Assembly (NCBI RefSeq): GCF_030463565.1
Contig: NC_134643.1
Coordinates: 121,437,809 to 121,501,808, forward strand
Length of the DNA stretch: 64,000 nucleotides
From: Pelecanus crispus
Taxonomy: Eukaryota; Chordata; Aves; Pelecaniformes; Pelecanidae
Direction: 5' to 3'
Shown: one piece after another, positions 59,951 through 64,000 of the stretch
How the letters are laid out: each line of letters opens with the position of its first letter
How positions within the stretch are numbered: position 1 is the first letter of the stretch
Position numbers and translations under genes: made by a program
Notes under the pieces: model-generated
What the model saw: the letters and a program-made list of their open reading frames with translations, nothing else
What the model was told of the DNA's origin: nothing
Database searches by the model: none

Positions 59951-61414
59951 CTGTGTACACCAAAGATTGAGGAGCAAGATGCATGAGAAGAGAAGGGGAG
60001 AGGAGGAAGAACAGGGTGGTAAGTACCTTAAAAAAATTATACTGTTCCCAGTAACACACCTTTTTCAGCAATGCTGATCTCACTCAAGAAACCTTGATTC
60101 CCCTTGTTTCCCACTCTCCCCTACCCTCCCAACCCCAAAAAGGATACAAATAATAAAAAAGTTTTCATTAGATGGAAAACAACTTCTTTTATGTTCATGG
60201 CAGAAGCCTTCTCCTGGGACAACTGCTCCTTTGATACAATGCTAATTAATAGGATTAAAAATTCATTTTTAATTTTCTTTGTATTCCAGGATTCTCTTCT
60301 GAGCAGTCCCTTAAGAGGCTTCTTACATGCATCAAGGGCATCTGACAAACAAGAAGACTGAACCCCACCAAACTCTACATACAGAGCTCCCCAAATCAGC
60401 AGCCATAGCAGCAGCATTGCTGTAAGCATCAGTGGAGCTCGCCATACTTGAAAAAGTGTAGTACACTGGGGATAATTAATCTTATCAGCAGAAGAGCACT
60501 ATAATCAGCCTATGTAAGGACTTATTTAAATAATTCAAATTGCTGATAGGAAACAGTTTCAAAGGGTTTAGAAAAACTCAGTTACATAAAGAGAGAGTCT
60601 GCTCTGCCCTCTCACTGTGATTGACAACCTTTGAGTGGAGCCCTTTTAACAGAGGCGAGCATCTGCCCCCTCTCTCCCCACTTCTCACGGGCTTCCAGGG
60701 GGTACGGAATCTCTTTAGCTTAGCACATTAAGGGCCCCGGCCGCTCCCTATGGTTTGCATTACAGGCGCATTTGGCAGCCCTGGTAAAAGAGCTACAAAC
60801 TAATGAAGCAAGAGCCATATGTTAGTTTCCTAAAATAAGGTGCTGCTGCAGCAGTGGGAGAGACATCTGCTCTAGGCTCTCTGTTTCTCAAATGCAAGTA
60901 CATTGTCTGCTTGAAATCAGACGGAGCAGTCCCGAGAGGCAGCCAGGGCTGCAGCCATGAGGTCAAGGCAGGCCTTTGCAACAAGTAGAAACCAGGGATG
61001 GCTTCCTCATCCCCTCTGCCAGCAGAACAACCAGCCTCTCGCACTCTTAAGACAACAGCAACAGCAGCATTTGTTGGTCTATGACCAGCTCTTCCCTAAG
61101 GCATCCTGCTGCTGTGGCCTGGTAGCCTCTTTACTCCCCTAAAGCCCTCACGCAACCTCTGAGCAGCTAGCCAAATCCCTTGCATGGAGGCCAGGAGAAT
61201 ACAGCCCATGCTGTACCTTAGTGCACGTTGTTTGGAGAAACGGTGCAGCTAGGGCAGCCGGCACAGCTCTCCTGCCAACACACATCCTGCCTACTCTGGG
61301 GAGCTCTGCCAGAGCGCACACACGGCACAGTGGGAGCAGGCAGAGGTACCACTAATCTGAAGAAGGCCTTAAATATTTGCTAGGGGCTTATTTCACATAA
61401 GCAAGCGAGATTAC
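59951..61414 (-). other. TIAM1: TIAM1 intron between W1 and W2
   Basis: This 1.46-kb intron has donor CAA|GTAATC. It contains a minus-strand open frame with a hydrophobic start (60429-60121) and an AT-rich block with GATA-type sites (60455-60560), both discussed as observations. No repeat was recognised. Confidence 0.8.
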
Positions 61415-61639
61415 TTGATCCAGTATGGTCTTCTTCTTCTTGGAGTCCGTTACTGAGGACAGCTGCATTTCACCCATTTTCTTCATCTTTTCATCCATAT
61501 CAATCTTCTGCTCCAGCTTTTTTATCTCTGTTTTCAGAAGCTTGACGGTGTCCTCTTTGTGATGCTGCCTTGCCACCGCGGTTGCACAAGCTGAATGGAT
61601 TGCAGTGATCCAGTTCTCCAGTTCAGTCTGGCTAGAGGT
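61415..61639 (-). CDS. TIAM1: TIAM1 exon W1: end of first PH domain and coiled coil
   Basis: The exon starts ACC after CCTCTCTTCAG and ends GATCAA|GTAATC; both boundaries are phase 0. It encodes TSSQTELENWITAIHSACAT, the C-terminal helix of the first PH domain. The coiled-coil helix follows (AVARQHHKEDTVKLLKTEIK, KLEQKIDMDEKMKKMGEMQL, SSVTDSKKKKTILDQ; human ~529-603). It is the most 5' exon I can place. The preceding one should end in a PH strand like FLFQ and is not visible before 64000. Confidence 0.97.
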
Positions 61640-62255
61640 CTGAAGAGAGGGAAAGAGGGAGAAAAGAAGTCAGGATTCTCTTTAAAATTGATTGGAGATT
61701 AACAAATGCAATTCCAAGGAGTTTCCTTTCCCTTTGATCTTAAGATTCAAAGCCTTAAATCCACTTACGGGAGAAGTAATAAAAACCCCATCATTCTTAA
61801 GCAGGCCATTTTTAACTCAGCACTAGGCATTCAGCACTTAGAATTACACCTATATCTGTGCTTTGCAGCTGTACAGTGTTTCCCAGCAAGGTCTCAGGAA
61901 TTACCTTCCTTGTCCAATGCAATGCTGCCGTAATTTGTAGCTCAACATTTAATGACGTTTTCTAAATTCCCAGTTCCTTAAGGCAGGGTATGTACCAGTC
62001 TCTGTGCTCTTCACAATATGGAGAGGTTTTTTTGGCATGCAACAGTTAGTAATAAATTAATGGCATAAAATGTGGCCATGGTATCTATGAGGAGCTTTAT
62101 TATGATGCATAGACAAACGAGCTTTCCACTTCTGAAGGTCCCAAAGCACTCTGAAGTCAACCCTGTTATCACTAAAGCCAGGCTCATCATAATTTTTACA
62201 GCTCTGGTACTGTCCCTTCCCAAGCATGTGTGTGACAGTTCAGGAAAAGGGAACA

Positions 62256-62391
62256 CTTCCCCTCCCTGGAAGTGTTCAAGGCCAGGTTGGATGAGGCTTT
62301 GAGTGGCAGGTATCCCTGCCCATGGCAGCGGAGTTGGAACTAGATGATCTTTAAGGTCCCTTCTAACCCAAACCATTCTATGATTCTATGA
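62256..62391 (+). mobile_element. CR1 LINE 3' end, plus orientation
   Basis: The run CCCTGGAAGTGTTCAAGGCC, then AGGTTGGATGAGGCTTTGAG, CCCATGGCAG, TTGGAACTAGATGATCTTTA and the end CCATTCTATGATTCTATGA is the standard avian CR1 3' terminus with its ATTCTATG tail repeats. About 20 bases of the usual sequence after GCTTTGAG are missing. It is 5'-truncated as most CR1 copies are. Confidence 0.93.
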
Positions 62392-63063
62392 GATATTGGG
62401 CTGGGGCATGGGACACCAGTACATTTTTCTGGAAAAGCACTGTTCTGATTAGAGGCTTTCGACACAGAAAGAGTAGTATTTCAAAGTGTTCCTTTTCCAG
62501 ACTTTCAAAATAAAAAGTAAATCTCCTTAGCTTTCTTACTAAACTTCATTCCTTTTTACAGTAGGTTGTAAAACAAAATTTACAGCCAACTCAGGGTTGC
62601 AGCGGACTTTCTCTGAGTGTCAGCCTTTAGCAGTAATCACACTGGTATTTGGCTCGTGGCTGAAAAGTAGCAAGGTGCCAAACCACCTTGTTCTAATTAA
62701 ACCTTCTGATGATATCTGATCTATAAATAGACAGCATGGTATGACTTCTCGAGTTGCTAGCATAAATGAAGAAGGTCATCCTCACTGTTCTCCTGGCGGT
62801 GACAACTAACAGCAAAGGATGTGGCTTACTGAAGCCAAGGAGAGATTTCCACAGAAGCCTGACACTGGAAATCATGTATGCACAGGCCGGACTTCAGACC
62901 AATGCTCCCAAAACTTCTGTGGGACCAAAGCAGTTGAAACACACATGTCCCAGAATGACATTGCTTTCCTTAGCTCAGGTTAGAAGTCCTAAGCAGAAGA
63001 TAGGATCTACACTGGAAAGACCCATCTCTTATTCCCAATTTTCTTGTCTTCAGTTAGCACTGT

Positions 63064-63142
63064 AGAATCACAGAATGCTTTGGGTTGGAAGGGACCTTTA
63101 GAGATCATCTAGCCCAACCCCCCTGCAGTGAGCAGGGACTGG
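63064..63142 (-). mobile_element. CR1 LINE 3' end, minus orientation
   Basis: On the plus strand AGAATCACAGAATGCTTTGG followed by GTTGGAAGGGACCTTTAGAG, ATCATCTAGCCCAACCC and CCCTGCAGTGAGCAGGGAC is the reverse complement of a CR1 3' end. It is shorter than the copy at 62256-62391 and of a different subfamily (GCAGTGAGCAGGG variant). Confidence 0.9.
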
Positions 63143-63250
63143 ATGTAGAGATATACTGTACAAAGTATACTGCTTAAATTGGAGATGCTCCCTGCCCAGG
63201 TAGTAACACTAATGAGATCGCATTCATAGATGGGCCTTACAATGTCTTAC

Positions 63251-63297
63251 CGCCATTGCTGAAGACATGTTGAGCTCCCCTTGCTGAGGAGTTTCTG
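63251..63297 (-). other. TIAM1: Exon-like 47-nt segment upstream of W1
   Basis: The acceptor TTTCTCTATTTTCAG precedes CAGAAACTCC...AATGGCG and a strong donor GCG|GTAAGACA. As a cassette between phase-0 exons it would shift the frame. The segment does contain ATGTCTTCAGCAATGGCG, six codons ending in phase 0, which would join W1 in frame if this were a first coding exon. There is no independent evidence of expression. Confidence 0.2.
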
Positions 63298-64000
63298 CTG
63301 AAAATAGAGAAATTATCTGCAGAATGGAAGACACTTTGCTTACAGTCAGGTGGTAAAACCTAGCCCCACTAGAGAAGAGAGTACCACTGGACTTATTTAA
63401 TGAGATGGTATGTTTTGTCAATTCCTAGCAAAGTCATAACAGCAAGATGTCATATTTTTATCTTACTTAATTTTAAAATATTATCTGTATACCATTAGAT
63501 TCAGTTTTCTTTTTTGTTTCATGGAGAGGAGGAGGGGAAAAAAATCTGGAAAGGAGTTTAGGAGCTGAAGACTCTTCTGGTAGATGAGTAGGCAAGGGGA
63601 ATCACTCTGCTTCTCAACGGAAAGGACCACATAAACAAGCTACAAACATCTGATACATAAGTATGTGGTGTCACAAGTTGCTCTGAGCTCCTGGAAAATG
63701 CATGTGACATCTGCAAGTAATGGATTTGTGTAGGCATGATAAGAACTGACTGAGCAAGGAATCATCGTGTAGGAGGTATGTGATATCTCTAGGTGAAATG
63801 CAGTGGGAAGGCTCGTTACAAGATGTCCAATATCTGTACGCATTACAAAGCAACCCTGTTTTTCTCCCTAAGTACACAGTCTCCACAGGACAGAAATAGT
63901 CTTCTGCAGGTCTGTGGTTTCTTCTCACCAAAACCGCTACTACAGCACTGTGTTATGTGTGGATGGACGCGTATGACATGAGCAGTTAAGTAACACTGCT

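Larger units (their letters stand above)
610..61639 (-). other. TIAM1: TIAM1 gene, 3' two-thirds (22 coding exons in window)
   Basis: TIAM1 is a large multidomain guanine nucleotide exchange factor. It loads GTP on RAC1 at the plasma membrane and at cell junctions, driving lamellipodia, polarity and neurite growth. Twenty-two minus-strand exons were placed by their acceptor and donor sites; all phases match and the joined frame is 3207 nt including TAA (1068 residues). Family order is intact: end of PHn, coiled coil/Ex, RBD, PDZ, DH, PHc, tail. Landmark residues fall at their human positions, including Tyr829, Tyr858 of the PDZ loop, Glu1047, Lys1195 and Asn1232. The wording of W1, W3, W6, W14 and W21 is nearly identical to mammalian TIAM1 and excludes TIAM2. 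Exons encoding residues 1 to ~528 lie beyond 64000. No frameshift or internal stop was seen. Confidence 0.97.
61640..64000 (-). other. TIAM1: TIAM1 intron upstream of W1 (incomplete)
   Basis: At least 2.36 kb of intron reaches the window edge. It contains two CR1 3' ends and an exon-like 47-nt segment at 63251-63297. I looked for the exon ending the PHn beta sandwich and did not find it. Confidence 0.75.

Noticed and set aside
63224..63421. Longer 57-codon upstream extension of the mini-exon frame
   Set aside because: The apparent start is TTG, not ATG; only the inner ATG at about 63268 could begin translation.
1..64000. CRISPR arrays, operons, tRNA or rRNA genes, prophage or other mobile-gene systems
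   Set aside because: No direct-repeat arrays, cloverleaf sequences with A/B boxes, ribosomal motifs or clustered short genes were seen; the window is intron-rich vertebrate DNA.
1..64000. TIAM2 as the identity of the gene
   Set aside because: The exon wording (HSILRDKHRRQLLKTESLPS, SSLWGLDTTSKKKQGRPSIN, the final LNTEL) follows TIAM1, and residue numbering fits TIAM1 landmarks.

Overview
The window is vertebrate nuclear DNA, almost certainly from a bird. Spliced exons with consensus GT/AG sites are separated by large AT-rich introns. Two CR1-type LINE 3' ends typical of birds lie at 62256-62391 and 63064-63142, and the first 369 bases match an avian ERV-type LTR. Nothing in the window is bacterial or viral in organisation.

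One protein-coding gene accounts for essentially all real coding sequence: TIAM1, the Rac-specific guanine nucleotide exchange factor, on the minus strand. I could place 22 consecutive coding exons (W1 to W22 in transcript order) from 61639 down to 2552. Every exon junction keeps phase, and the joined reading frame is 1068 codons plus a TAA stop. It starts in the last helix of the N-terminal PH domain (about residue 529 in human numbering). It then runs through the coiled-coil/Ex region, the RBD, the PDZ domain, the catalytic DH domain and the second PH domain to the C-terminal tail. The first ~528 codons, the upstream promoters and the 5' UTR lie beyond position 64000. The 3' UTR is about 1.9 kb and ends near 610 at an AATAAA plus GU-rich downstream element. 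The next thing on the chromosome is the LTR (1-369), transcribed towards the gene.

Layout on the plus strand: 1-369 LTR; 610-2551 3' UTR; 2552-9698 C-terminal tail and second PH domain (W22-W17); 11221-16710 DH domain (W16-W11); 16711-24861 an 8.2-kb intron; 24862-24965 the linker exon with a caspase-type motif (W10); 24966-35064 a 10.1-kb intron; 35065-44040 PDZ exons (W9-W7); 47891-53984 RBD exons (W6, W5); 55039-61639 CC/Ex and PH-end exons (W4-W1); 61640-64000 intron with two CR1 remnants.

No new multi-gene system is present. The most interesting observation is in the 8.2-kb intron. A CCAAT box, a TATA-like element, an ATG, 21 open codons and a strong splice donor sit in order at 20620-20443, in exactly the phase needed to join the first DH exon (W11). 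This would make a ~620-residue DH-PH-only short TIAM1, parallel to the short form known for the paralogue TIAM2. Other points worth checking are a 63-nt strong-site candidate poison exon in the second PH domain, a T25 polypyrimidine tract at a DH exon, a CAGCAG tandem acceptor next to a diverged caspase site, and several CpG-rich or homeobox-site-rich intronic blocks. All domain and residue numbering is recalled from the human protein and was not aligned by computer.
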